Assembly (NCBI GenBank): GCA_030432905.1
Contig: JAUILU010000001.1
Coordinates: forward strand, 186,001-250,000
Source of the DNA: Phycisphaerae bacterium
GTDB lineage: Bacteria; Planctomycetota; Phycisphaerae; Phycisphaerales; UBA1924
Direction: 5' to 3'
DNA: 64,000 nucleotides
Positions 39,721 to 50,000 of this stretch are shown here, one piece after another (positions within the stretch are counted from its first letter, which is position 1; each line of letters starts with the position of its first letter). Made by a program: the position numbers and the translations under genes. Below the pieces are notes generated by a model. That model saw only the letters and a list, made by a program, of their open reading frames with translations, had not been told where the DNA came from and did not search any database.

Positions 39721-42479
39721 AGCATCGCACTCCGTTTACGGAAGTGCTGTCGGATGATCTCGGCGGTTGTGTTGACAACGAAAGTGATGACAAAGAGCAC
39801 AACGCCGCAGAGGAAGAGGACGCGGTAGTGAGTGCCGCCCCGCTCGGCTTCGGGTAGTTCGACTGCGATATTCGCAGAGAGGGTTCTCAGTCCTCCAAAG
39901 ATGTTCCAATCCATCACGGGCGTGTTTCCGGTTGCCATAAGCACGATCATGGTTTCGCCGGCAGCTCGACCAAGGCCGATCATAATGGCGCTGAAGATGC
40001 CACTCGCCGCAACGGGTAGCACGATCTTGATCGAAGTTTGCCAACGGGTCGCACCGGCACCAAGGCTTGCGGATCTGAGCGTGTTGGGCACGCTCTGGAG
40101 CGCATCGTCGCTGATGGTAAAGATGATCGGGATCACGGCGAATCCCATGATGATGCCGACAACAAATGTGTTGCGTTGCGTGAACGTGCCGAGCAGTGAA
40201 TCACGTGCGTCGTAGCCGAGCGATGTCAGTACCTGCGCTGCGAGATAAGACAACGGGATTGCAAGAACAATCGTGGCCAGGATTCTTACAAGAGGCATCC
40301 AATTTGCATTGCTGGCTCTGCCAATGCCGGTTGCAATGACGCCCACAACAATCAATGCCGGCACATACAGAAGCGCGGCCCAACCCGAAACAGACGAACC
40401 CGCCATCCCCGTAAGCCACACTTTGAAGGGCGACTCGCCGGCAAACAGATCGGCCCTGCGTTTCTTAAACAGTTCAGCAACCTCGTCGCTCGTAAGTTCA
40501 ACAGGCTGAACAACTTCGCCATCGAGAACAAACAGATTCTGAGCACGCAACTTTGTTCGTTCAGCAAGACTGAATTCGGTCTTTCCCTCCGCCCAAGCTG
40601 GGACGTTCTCTGCCGGGTATGTGAGGCCCGTTAGGACTAGTTCTTCTGATTCGCGGAGTGAGAACAGGGCCTCATCTATTACAGGGCCGGTCTTTGCTGA
40701 GATGAAGATCCCTATGACGCAGGACAGGGTGATAAACCAGATCTGTACTGAGTGCGGCAAACGCCAAGCAGCGTTGCCGAGAAGGGGCCAGATTGCGGAA
40801 CTGATCAGCAGGATCGTGGGTACGAGTACGAGTCCCACAAGAATCGCAGAGAGATGGTCGCGTGCGAACGGTGCCACGATCATCGCGGCAATAAATCCGA
40901 GAACAACAGAAGGCAGAGATGCCATCATCTCGACTGTCGGCTTCACCTTGCTCCGCATCGACTTCGACATGAACTCGCTCGCGTAGATGGCGGCCATCAC
41001 GGCGACCGGAACCGCGAACAGCATCGCAAAGACCGTTGCTTTGAATGTGCCGAATATAAGCGGTGTCAGGCTGATCTTTGGCTCTGCAGAATCATCGGCG
41101 GCGGTCGATTGATACACAAGACTCGGAGCCGGATCACCCTCATACCAGACCGGCAAGAAAAGCGACTTGAACGTCGCGTTCGGGTGACCGGGTTCGAGAT
41201 GCCAAGACGCCACGCCTTGATTTGATGCCGCGTGGAATCCATCGAGCTTGGGCGAAATCGCGATCGCGTCAGATGTCGTGTTCTCGAGCGATGCGGAGCC
41301 TATTAACTTGCCTGAGGTGGCGTGCCAAAGCCTGATCTGGCCGGAAGTGTCACCGGCAGCGAATGTCCGGTCACGCTGGCTGATGGCAAGCGAGCACACG
41401 GGGCTTTCCGAGATCCTGAACGTGCTGACGTTGACCAGATTGCCGGTGTCGTTGTCTCCGACTCTGGTCAGCATGTATGTGAAGATGTGACCTTTATCCG
41501 TACCAACCAATATTGTGCCGCGACCTAGGAGCGGGCTGATGGCCGTGATGACTTCGTCAGCTGGCGTGGTGTCGATCGTTTCGACAAATGTGTAGCTGTC
41601 AGTAGATTTGGTGAAGCGAGATACAGTGCCGTCTTCCCATGCGAGCAGTACCTGTTCGCCGTCTCCGAGCAGGATCGCGGCGGTTGGGGGGCTACTCGAT
41701 GCTTCGATCTCGATCGGAAACGAGCTGACCTGTGTCGAAGAGTTATTGCCAACAAGTGATCTGCGTGTGGTGACAACGAGGACATCGCCTGTGCCGTCGC
41801 CTCTTGCTACCGCGAGCACCGTGTTTCGACCGAATACGTCGGCATCGATAGCGACGGGAACCGCTGATGAATCTGAATCTGATATCTGATCACCGAGAGT
41901 AATCGTTGGTGTGATGGCACGGAACTGGTCGTCGCCGGTGCGTTCGACGATTCCTGTCGGCGTGGTGGCTCTTTCGTCGAGCTCAAGCGAATCTGCTTCA
42001 ACGGGAGCGTTACGACTCGAATAGATTCGCGTTTTGTAGTCGATAGTCGCGACCGTCAGCTCACCCGAGGGATGACCAAGAGCGAGCAAGCCAGACGACG
42101 GCGAGTATGAGTGAGACGTGTACGTACCGAGTGACTGCTGCTCGCCTAGCTGCTGACCGGTTTCTAGCGAGAATGACTTGAGTTCGCCCGTATCAGTCAG
42201 GATTGTCCCGAGCCGCTGGTACTCGTCCATCGCAAAGACAGCCGCGGTGTCCTGCATAGCAATGCTGCCCGCATCTTCGACTTTCCCGGGCTGGGCAAGC
42301 GGGAACACAACCCAGATGAGGTACGCGATAATGCCGAGGACCGCCGCTAAAACAGCCACCCCGCCGAGGGTCACAATGCCCTCGGCGAGGCGGTCAATCA
42401 CGTAAACACGGCGGTTTGACTGGAATTTAGAATCCAGCTGCGGCCGCGGTTTCTCGGTTGTGTTCTGCAATAGATTCAA
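39717..42479 (-). CDS. pstC: Phosphate ABC transporter permease PstC with large beta-propeller-like insert
   Basis: The 920-residue protein has a transmembrane helix near 35-58, then about 380 residues of beta-rich repeats resembling WD40/PQQ blades (for example AGDTSGQIRLWHATSGKLIGS), and a permease from about 460 with LIFGTFKATVFAMLFAVPVAV, MMASLPSVVLGFIAAMIVA, and the EAA loop ASLGAGATRWQTSIKIVLPVAASGI near 820. E. coli PstC has about 320 residues. The propeller probably lies in the periplasm, between the anchor helix and the permease, where it could bind PstS or sense; that is inference. Confidence 0.92.
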   Translation of the reverse strand: MNLLQNTTEKPRPQLDSKFQSNRRVYVIDRLAEGIVTLGGVAVLAAVLGIIAYLIWVVFPLAQPGKVEDAGSIAMQDTAAVFAMDEYQRLGTILTDTGELKSFSLETGQQLGEQQSLGTYTSHSYSPSSGLLALGHPSGELTVATIDYKTRIYSSRNAPVEADSLELDERATTPTGIVERTGDDQFRAITPTITLGDQISDSDSSAVPVAIDADVFGRNTVLAVARGDGTGDVLVVTTRRSLVGNNSSTQVSSFPIEIEASSSPPTAAILLGDGEQVLLAWEDGTVSRFTKSTDSYTFVETIDTTPADEVITAISPLLGRGTILVGTDKGHIFTYMLTRVGDNDTGNLVNVSTFRISESPVCSLAISQRDRTFAAGDTSGQIRLWHATSGKLIGSASLENTTSDAIAISPKLDGFHAASNQGVASWHLEPGHPNATFKSLFLPVWYEGDPAPSLVYQSTAADDSAEPKISLTPLIFGTFKATVFAMLFAVPVAVMAAIYASEFMSKSMRSKVKPTVEMMASLPSVVLGFIAAMIVAPFARDHLSAILVGLVLVPTILLISSAIWPLLGNAAWRLPHSVQIWFITLSCVIGIFISAKTGPVIDEALFSLRESEELVLTGLTYPAENVPAWAEGKTEFSLAERTKLRAQNLFVLDGEVVQPVELTSDEVAELFKKRRADLFAGESPFKVWLTGMAGSSVSGWAALLYVPALIVVGVIATGIGRASNANWMPLVRILATIVLAIPLSYLAAQVLTSLGYDARDSLLGTFTQRNTFVVGIIMGFAVIPIIFTISDDALQSVPNTLRSASLGAGATRWQTSIKIVLPVAASGIFSAIMIGLGRAAGETMIVLMATGNTPVMDWNIFGGLRTLSANIAVELPEAERGGTHYRVLFLCGVVLFVITFVVNTTAEIIRQHFRKRSAML

Positions 42480-42506
42480 CTCCCGAGGTGCGCGGCGCGT
42501 AACTGA

Positions 42507-43466
42507 TCAGAGGCCAACCTTCTCAAGCTCCGCCTCGGCCATCGAAGCGGGAATCGGAAAGTAGCCATCCTTCAGCACGGCTTCCTGTCCCTCGCGAGAG
42601 AATATCAGCCTGATGAATTCCGCGCGCAGCGGCTCCAAATCCCGGGTCGGGTTGCTGTTGATGTATACATACAGGAAACGAGCAAGCGGGTAGTCGCCCG
42701 AGTAGGCACCCTCCAGAGACGGCGCAAATGCTTGACCTGACGAGTCTTCCGCGAGCGGGACTGCCTTCACGTCCTGAGTCGCGTAGCCGAAGCCCGAGTA
42801 GCCCATGCCGAACGGATCGGTCGCGACGGCCTGAATCACTGCAGACGAGCCGGGTTGCTCCTTGACACTGGCTTTGAAGTCATTGCCAGCAAGGCCAACC
42901 TTCTTGAAGTAGCCGTAGGTTCCCGAAGCCGAGTTTCGGCCGTAGAGAGCGATCGGCTGGAATCGCCAGTTGGAGTCGGTGACACCGATGTCGCCCCAGG
43001 TCATCTCGCCGCCCTCGACAGAGAAGATCTGGACGAGTTGCTCGAGTGTGAGGCTCTCGATCGGGCAGTCTTTGTGCACGAATACTGCGAGGCAGTCGAT
43101 TCCTGTACGCAGGACGGTCGGCTTGTAGCCGTGCTCTTCTTCGAAGTGGTCGAGCTCGCCGGCCTTCATTTCCCGGCTCATCGGCCCGAACTGTGCCTGC
43201 CCCTCGGTCAGAGCAGGAGGCGCGGTCGAGGAGCCTTTGCCGACAACCTCGACAGAAACGCCAGGGTACGTCCGCATGAAATGCTCGCCCCAGAGCGTCA
43301 TGATGTTGTTCATGGTGTCAGAGCCCATGCTCTTGATCGAGCCGGTGACGCCTTCAACAGCCTTGTACGGGGTCAGGTTCTCGTCGAGCGGGCTCTCGTC
43401 GGTTTGGGCGGAGGCCGACATGCCCACGCCGCAAGCGAGGACTCCGAGGATCATTCGTTTCATCAT
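42507..43466 (-). CDS. pstS: Phosphate ABC transporter substrate-binding protein PstS
   Basis: The 319-residue protein is the periplasmic phosphate-binding subunit. It has a signal peptide ending in GMSASA, then the phosphate loop GSDTMNNIMTLWGEHF, KGSSTAPPALTEGQAQFGPMSREMK, and a C-terminal FIRLIFSREGQEAVLKDGYFP typical of PstS. Two adjacent ATG codons make the start uncertain by one residue. The gene follows a probable Pho box and leads the pstSCAB operon. Confidence 0.96.
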   Translation of the reverse strand: MMKRMILGVLACGVGMSASAQTDESPLDENLTPYKAVEGVTGSIKSMGSDTMNNIMTLWGEHFMRTYPGVSVEVVGKGSSTAPPALTEGQAQFGPMSREMKAGELDHFEEEHGYKPTVLRTGIDCLAVFVHKDCPIESLTLEQLVQIFSVEGGEMTWGDIGVTDSNWRFQPIALYGRNSASGTYGYFKKVGLAGNDFKASVKEQPGSSAVIQAVATDPFGMGYSGFGYATQDVKAVPLAEDSSGQAFAPSLEGAYSGDYPLARFLYVYINSNPTRDLEPLRAEFIRLIFSREGQEAVLKDGYFPIPASMAEAELEKVGL

Positions 43467-43496
43467 TTCATTGCTCTCCAGTAGCGCCTAGTGCGC

Positions 43497-43546
43497 TCTA
43501 TAGGGTTGGCAAAGAAATGCAATGAAAGTGTTAAGGGAGAGTGAAG
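43497..43546 (-). promoter_or_regulatory. Probable Pho box and -10 element ahead of pstS
   Basis: On the minus strand three 7-base direct repeats with 4-base spacers are seen: CTTCACT (43540-43546), CTTAACA (43529-43535) and CATTGCA (43518-43524). An 11-base period of similar heptamers is the hallmark of PhoB-binding sites. A TATAGA -10 hexamer at 43497-43502 follows 15 bases later, with no separate -35 box. Phosphate-limitation control by a PhoB-type regulator is inferred. Confidence 0.6.
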
Positions 43547-43547
43547 A

Positions 43548-44057
43548 TCAGCCCCCAACCGACAACCAGGGCATATCCCGATGCCAAGCCTGGGTGACAT
43601 GGCCTTCTGGATCTGTCAGGACGCACCGGATGTTCACGAAGCGTTCCCGTACCGGCTCAGCATCTATAGGGATTTGGAGCCGGAAACGGTAAACAGGGCC
43701 CACTTGGGCCTCAAAGAGATGCCTCTGGAGGTCATTATCAGCGAAATCCCAAGTGTGGATCGGCGTGTCGTCGCTTCGCGCCATGAGCGTAAATTCCACA
43801 CGGCCGGTGACCTTGATCGGGAGCTGATATCGCTCGTCGAACATATGGGTGCTGGCGTTGAATGAATCGGGGACGGTGTCGCCGTCGAGATCGCTCGGCG
43901 GAGCGATATTCAGCAGCATGATGTCCGCTTTCGCATCCCGAGGCTGGGGCGGGATCTTGGGTGTTGGTCTCGGCTTCGGACCAACCGTGACGCAGCCCTG
44001 TGCCAGAAGGACAACGAACACCAGCAGCACAGCACAACAAGCCCTCGCATTTGTCAT
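43548..44057 (-). CDS. Lipoprotein at the end of the type II secretion operon
   Basis: The 169-residue protein has a lipoprotein signal ending in LLAQGC and a Pro-rich linker, followed by a beta-rich domain with PPSDLDGDTVPDSF, VTGRVEFTLMARSDD and FRLQIPIDAEPVRERFVNIRCV. It begins eight bases after the giant gspD stop, so it is probably co-translated with the secretin. Its position suggests a pilotin-like or outer-membrane partner of the secretin, but it does not resemble known GspS or PilF pilotins. The gene ends just before the pstS Pho box. Confidence 0.8.
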   Translation of the reverse strand: MTNARACCAVLLVFVVLLAQGCVTVGPKPRPTPKIPPQPRDAKADIMLLNIAPPSDLDGDTVPDSFNASTHMFDERYQLPIKVTGRVEFTLMARSDDTPIHTWDFADNDLQRHLFEAQVGPVYRFRLQIPIDAEPVRERFVNIRCVLTDPEGHVTQAWHRDMPWLSVGG

Positions 44058-44065
44058 CCGGCATC

Positions 44066-47000
44066 CTACTCCAGCGGCTCAGTATCGTCTGATTCATCAC
44101 CGACGTCATCGGCTTCGACTGGCTCGTGCAGTTCCAGAAGCGAGCGGAGACCGACCGGATCGATGTAGTTCTCGATCGCACGCTGCGTGTCGCGATCAAG
44201 AATCTGCGAACCGCCGTTCTCTCCACCAGCCACGACCTGGGGCGTCAGAATAATGAGCAGTTCAGTCCGTACATCCTGAATGTCATGGCTTCTGAACACT
44301 TCGCCGACCAGCGGTATGTCGCCAAACAGTGGGACTTTAGTGAATCGTTCTTGCTGGGTTGTCTGAATAAGTCCGCCGATGACGACGGTTTGTCCGTCAC
44401 GAACGGTGACTGTGGTGTCAACCTTGCGTGTGCTGATGATGGGAGCCGCGAAATCCTCGGTGATCTGGGTCGTTCGCTCGGTGACGGTCGAGATCTCTGG
44501 CTGGATATCGAGCCTAACGAAGCCATCGGAGCTGATTGAGGGCGTAACCGAAAGCAGTACACCTACGTCTTCTCGGCGGATGTTGGCTCGGGTCCTGCCG
44601 TCGGTGAGGGTTTCCACCTCGTCTGGCAGCGCAACATTCTCACCAACCTGGATCGATGCGGCTTCGTTGTTGTTCACCGTAAGACGCGGGTTGGACAATA
44701 TCTGCAGCTTGCCCTGCGCCTGCAAGGCCCGAACGAGCAAGCCAAAGTCGGTCGAAGACACCGATAAGTTTGGGACGCCCAGAGCAGTTGCAAGCGATGC
44801 ACCGGCACCGAGGAATCCGATGTCGTAGCTATCACCGCCGACGTCGAACGCGTCCGCAGAGAGCCCCCACTGATCCGATTCGTCTAGTGTCACTTCAGCG
44901 AGTAGAACCTGGATAATGACCTGAGGAGGCGGCGCGTCGAGCTCGTGTACAATCTGACGAACTGTTTCGATGTATCGCGGCGAAGCAGAGATCAGAACCT
45001 TCTGGCTCTTCGCATCACCGACAACAGTCACCTCTTGTTCAAGCTGACGGGTCAGTGAACCTCCCTGTCCCGGCGAAAGCACGCCACGGATGCGGTCGGC
45101 CTCAGATTGGAAATATTGCTGAAGCGTGGATTCAACAGCATCGGCTTGTGCGTACTGCAGATCGAAGACGATCTGCTCACGTTCTGTCGCGATGATCGAA
45201 TCGAGCTCTTGAACAACGTCACGAACGAGATCCAGATACTCCTCGGTCGCGGACACAAGAAGTGTGTTGGTTCGTGCATCAATCGTGATCGCGAGTTGCT
45301 GACGATCGTCGGGTACTGGAGTGAGCGACTGTCCATCAACGGAGCCAGCTATCTGCTCGGTTTGCGGCTGATCGAGGCTCGGCTGACCGGACGGGACAAG
45401 GAAGAGATTATTTTGGCCGCTCTGCCTCAGACTGAACAGGTTGCGGAGCACATCCGCCATCGCCCGGGCGTCGGCATTGGCGAGTCTGAATTTCTCAATC
45501 TTGCGAGTGCCGGCGGATGTCGTGTCGAGATCTAGGATCATCGACTCAACAAACTTCATAACATCTGGTGGGGCCGCAACGAGGACAGAGTTAGTGCGGA
45601 GTTCGGGCGTTAAAGAGACCTGCTCACGGATCACCGAATCAATCTCGGTCTCTGTGTACTGCTTGGTTTCTTCTAGGCCGGCGATGAGTTGCTGCCTGTA
45701 GAACCTGAGCTTTATTGCCTGACCTGACTGGTTCCGCCCTCCTGCAACCGAGCGGCCTGATAGAACTTGCTCAAGAAGCTGAACGACTTCGTACGCGTTC
45801 GCTGTCTCAAGCTCGAGACGTTTCACGTTTTGAATCGCCGATGGGCTTGCCGTATCAAACTGGGTAACAAACGCTCGGACTGCATCGATATCGTCCTGCG
45901 TGCCGCGGACCACAAGCGCATTGAGTCGCTGATTGGCCATGACTCCAACAGATCCCGGGCCGCGGCGAAGGTTCTCTGGGGAGACATAGAACTCGTCAAC
46001 CGCATTGGCCGCATCAGAAGGTCTCGTGCTCGCAAGAGCGATGATTTCGATCTGTGTGCCGCGAGCGAGTGCCTGCGTGTCATCACCGGTAAGCGTTTTA
46101 ACTAGCTCATGAACAAGAACCATGTTCTCATCACTCGCAGCAACTATTAAGCTATTGGTCGCGGGCTCAGCTTCTATGGTAAACGAATCAAGTGGAGACG
46201 AAACGCTGCCTGCCCTCTGTGATGCAGAGATTCGTTCACGCATCAATCGCTGGATCTTTGGAGCTAGTTGTGCAACATCTCCCCCATCGATCTGGACTAC
46301 ATGCAGCCCGACCGCGTAGTTGGGATTGGGCGAATCGAGTGACTCGATTAGAGACTGCAACACCTCGAAACTATCGGGGCTGGTCGTAACAACAATTGTG
46401 TTTGTGCGTGCATCAAGTGAAGCAATGATCCGATCTTCCTCTCGGAAGTCCGGCTGACGTTCGCGCTCTTGAAACAAGTCGGTGACAATACCGAGAATCC
46501 GATCGGCGGCGGCATGCTTCAACGGGAACAGCCGAACTGTGTTTGATGCAGATGCCGACTCAACGTCGAGCATCGAAACCAGCTCTCGAACAACTCGGGT
46601 GTTTGCTGGGCTTGCGAGCACGAGAAGGGCCCGCATGTTGGGTTCCGGCTCGATAAGCAGTGTACCGGCGGCTGTGAACAGATCCGCATTGAGAATCTCG
46701 TCCTCCTGCCCACCCGCATGCGCGAAGCGAATTCTGCCCGCTTGACGCTGGAGTGCAAGAGATTCTGGAGTGTCGGTCAGCCCATTCACTAGCACGGCAT
46801 TGAGCCGATCCGCAAGATCCCTTGGATCCGCGAACTTGAGCTCAATAAGTGTTGGCTCAACCCAAGTCGAAGCCTGCTCTGCATCCAGATCTGCGATGAG
46901 AACTTCTACCAGGGCCACCGACTCTTCTCGACCCGCAACGATCAGCGTGTTGCTGCGTTCATCAACACTGAGCGCGATTTCACTGAGTAGAGCCTGCCCT

Positions 47001-50000
47001 GTAGCAGTGCTAGGTCTTGCTAGCCTGTTTGTGCCTGGGATAGCACCCAGCTGTGCGCCTTGACGGAAGAGATCGGAGATAATGGTCTGAACACGATCAG
47101 CAGACGCGGCTTGCATCGGGAATACCCGGATCACCACAGCTTCACCAATCGGAAGCTTGTCCATCATTGCCGCCAGCTCACGAACGCTGGACACATTGCC
47201 TTCTGAAGAAGCGATGATCACTGCATTCGTTGTTGCATCAGCCATCAGTCTGATCGGTGTCGACAAATCGAGTTCAAGTGGCTCATCGACCCCTTGTGCC
47301 ACTCTCAGTCTTCGCAGATGTTCAGCCGCTGACTGTGCTGGTGACGCGCCTGATGCATTGGTTGAAGGAGAGAGGAGATTGTTGAGTGTCGATACCACGG
47401 CCGAGGCGTCGGCAACTTGCAACGGAACAATTGCGGCTGAATGAGTAGGCACGACAGATTCGAGATCGATCGAGGGTATGAGCTTAGCAACTGTTGTGAC
47501 ATCGACCGCCGAGCCCGTAACCGCTATAGCGCGTCGTGATGAAAGCGGGCTGAGACGCACCGGGTCGCCAACAAGGCCTGGTTGACCGCTCTGATCTGGC
47601 TGAGTCACGCCGAGCTGGGTGAGCATCTGGATGATCCGAATCGGGTCATTGTTTGCGACATCAACAATTTGGATGCTGCCGAACACGCCTGGGATCGTGG
47701 ACTCTGGCTGATTGCCAGGCCCGATATCAAGCTCACGCACAGTTTCACTAATCTCGTCATAGAGATCTCGTGTGCTCGCAATAACGAGTGAGTTACTCGA
47801 TTTATCAACCTGTATAGACAACGCTTCTGACCGGCTGGATGCAGTCTGCTGGTAAGCTGCAAGTATTGCGGGCTGGACGCGTGACGCCGGGGCGTTCATG
47901 AGTGTGATGACGCGGACTCTCACGCCTCTCTGGTCACTCTGATTTTGCACGGCCTCTGCAAGCGCCTGAATCTGGACAAAGGTGCGGTCATCGGCACGCA
48001 CAATAAGTGTTCGGCTTTGATCGTCGCCGTAGACAAGAACAGAGCGCTTGCCCTGTCTCCCTTCATGATCCGCGTAGAGATCACGGACTGCGGTAGCAAT
48101 CGCACTCGGCTTTCCAGAATCGATAGCGATGATCCGGGCCTCGGGATACTCAACAAACTCAGATCGATCAATCTGTTCAACGATCGCACGTATACGTTCG
48201 AGGTCGCGTCTCGTCGCGAAGACTACCAGAGAGTTCGTCTCTCTCTCGGCGGACACAGTTGGCAGATCCTCATCCCTGATCAACACCGCCGGAGGCGTGA
48301 CTTGATCGTTCCTGCCGTTCTGTTGGCGAGATTGCTGACGGGCCTGCTCACGCCTGACCCCGGTCTCAAGAGTGTCTCGGAATCCTTCATCAAGCGCACC
48401 TGCAACACTTACTGCGTCGGCGTACTCAAGTTTTATGACAGCAAGCTGACGCGAGGTATCGTACTTTTCGCTATCAAGAGTTGAGAGCAGGGACAGAATG
48501 CTCTCCCACTCTTCGGCATCGGCACTAATGACAAGCGAATTGGATGCCTCATCGGGAACGATGGTGACGCGACGTGCGCCGGGCGTCGTGGCCGCTACTG
48601 CGAATGGCCCGAAGAACATATCAAGCGCCTCGGCGACCTGCGTCGCGTTAGCAAACTCGAGCGAAACAAACTCGGTTCGAAGCTCAATATCGCTGGGCAC
48701 ATCCAGCTGCTCGATCACGGCTAGCAGGTACTCAAGATCAACACCTGTCGCGCTGATCGAGACCGTGTTGTCATCCGGGTCGTAGTCAACGCCGGCAGGG
48801 ACGCCAGAAGGCGTCGTTGGTCGGCTACGGATAACCGTTCGGAGCGTGCTAAAGACATCGAACGCATCAACATTTACGATACGCACCCGCCTGAATTCCA
48901 TGAGATCGCGTACAGGCTTTGAGTCGAGTTCTTGAACTCGCTGCATGACAATCTGAATGGCCTCATCCGAACCTGTCAGCAGCAGCGAGTTGCTGCGATC
49001 AACCGGTGTAATCTTGACCTTGATGCTGTCAGGCAAAGCCGCGCGAAGCGAGGCCGCAACGTCAGCGGCGATCGCAGATTCTAGAGTGACCGTGAGGATT
49101 CTCGTATTCTCGTCTGACGGCGGGCTATCAAGCTCGGCGATCAATTCCGAAATCGGACCATGCAACTTAGATGGCGCCGATATGATCAATGAGCTTGATT
49201 GATTCTGAGGTGTTACGATGACACGGTCTTCGGCTCTGCCGCCGCGGCTGGGAAACATCGAAGTGACAGTCCGAGATGTTTCTGCTACGTTGGCGTTGTT
49301 AAGAACGTACACCTCGATCGAGCGGTCCTGCCCCATCTCGGGCTGGTCGATGTCTTGTATCATCCCATTGATAAGCTCGGTGTCCGCTTCGTTCGCTGCG
49401 ACGACAATGACATTGCCATCCGCCGAACCGATCACGGTCACCCCGGTCAGTGCGATCCCCTGAGAACGCGCCCTTTGCTGGAAGAATCTGTTAATCGCGC
49501 TTGCTGCACGATCTGCACGAGCATGCTCAAGGCGGATGGTGCTAACGGTATTGCCCCCATCGCTGCCGGCTCGCTCGATTTCTTCAACAAAGCCCGATGC
49601 GAGTTCGACACGATCTTTCCGGCCTACGAGAAGCACAGCGTTACGCATCCTGTCAACCTGAGCCACAACAGCATCGGGGTCTCGGCCCTGCCAGAAACGC
49701 CAACCAGGCGTAGCGGTTGATTCAGTGATCACCCGCGCCACGGCATTCGCATCTGATCTTTCAAGCACAATTGCCTTCAGCGCGAGTTCGCCGATCGAGT
49801 CAGTTGGGACATCGAGTTCAGAGATGATGCTTTCGATGGCATCTACGCGATCAGGAGACGCCAGAACAACGATTGCGTTGAGTCGATCGTTTGACTCGAT
49901 GTACAGTCTGTCTGAGTTGTTGCCGGACTGATCCCGAGAACGCGACCGGTCGTACTGCATGCTCCACGAGATGCTCTGAACAATGTCCCCTACTTCGCTC

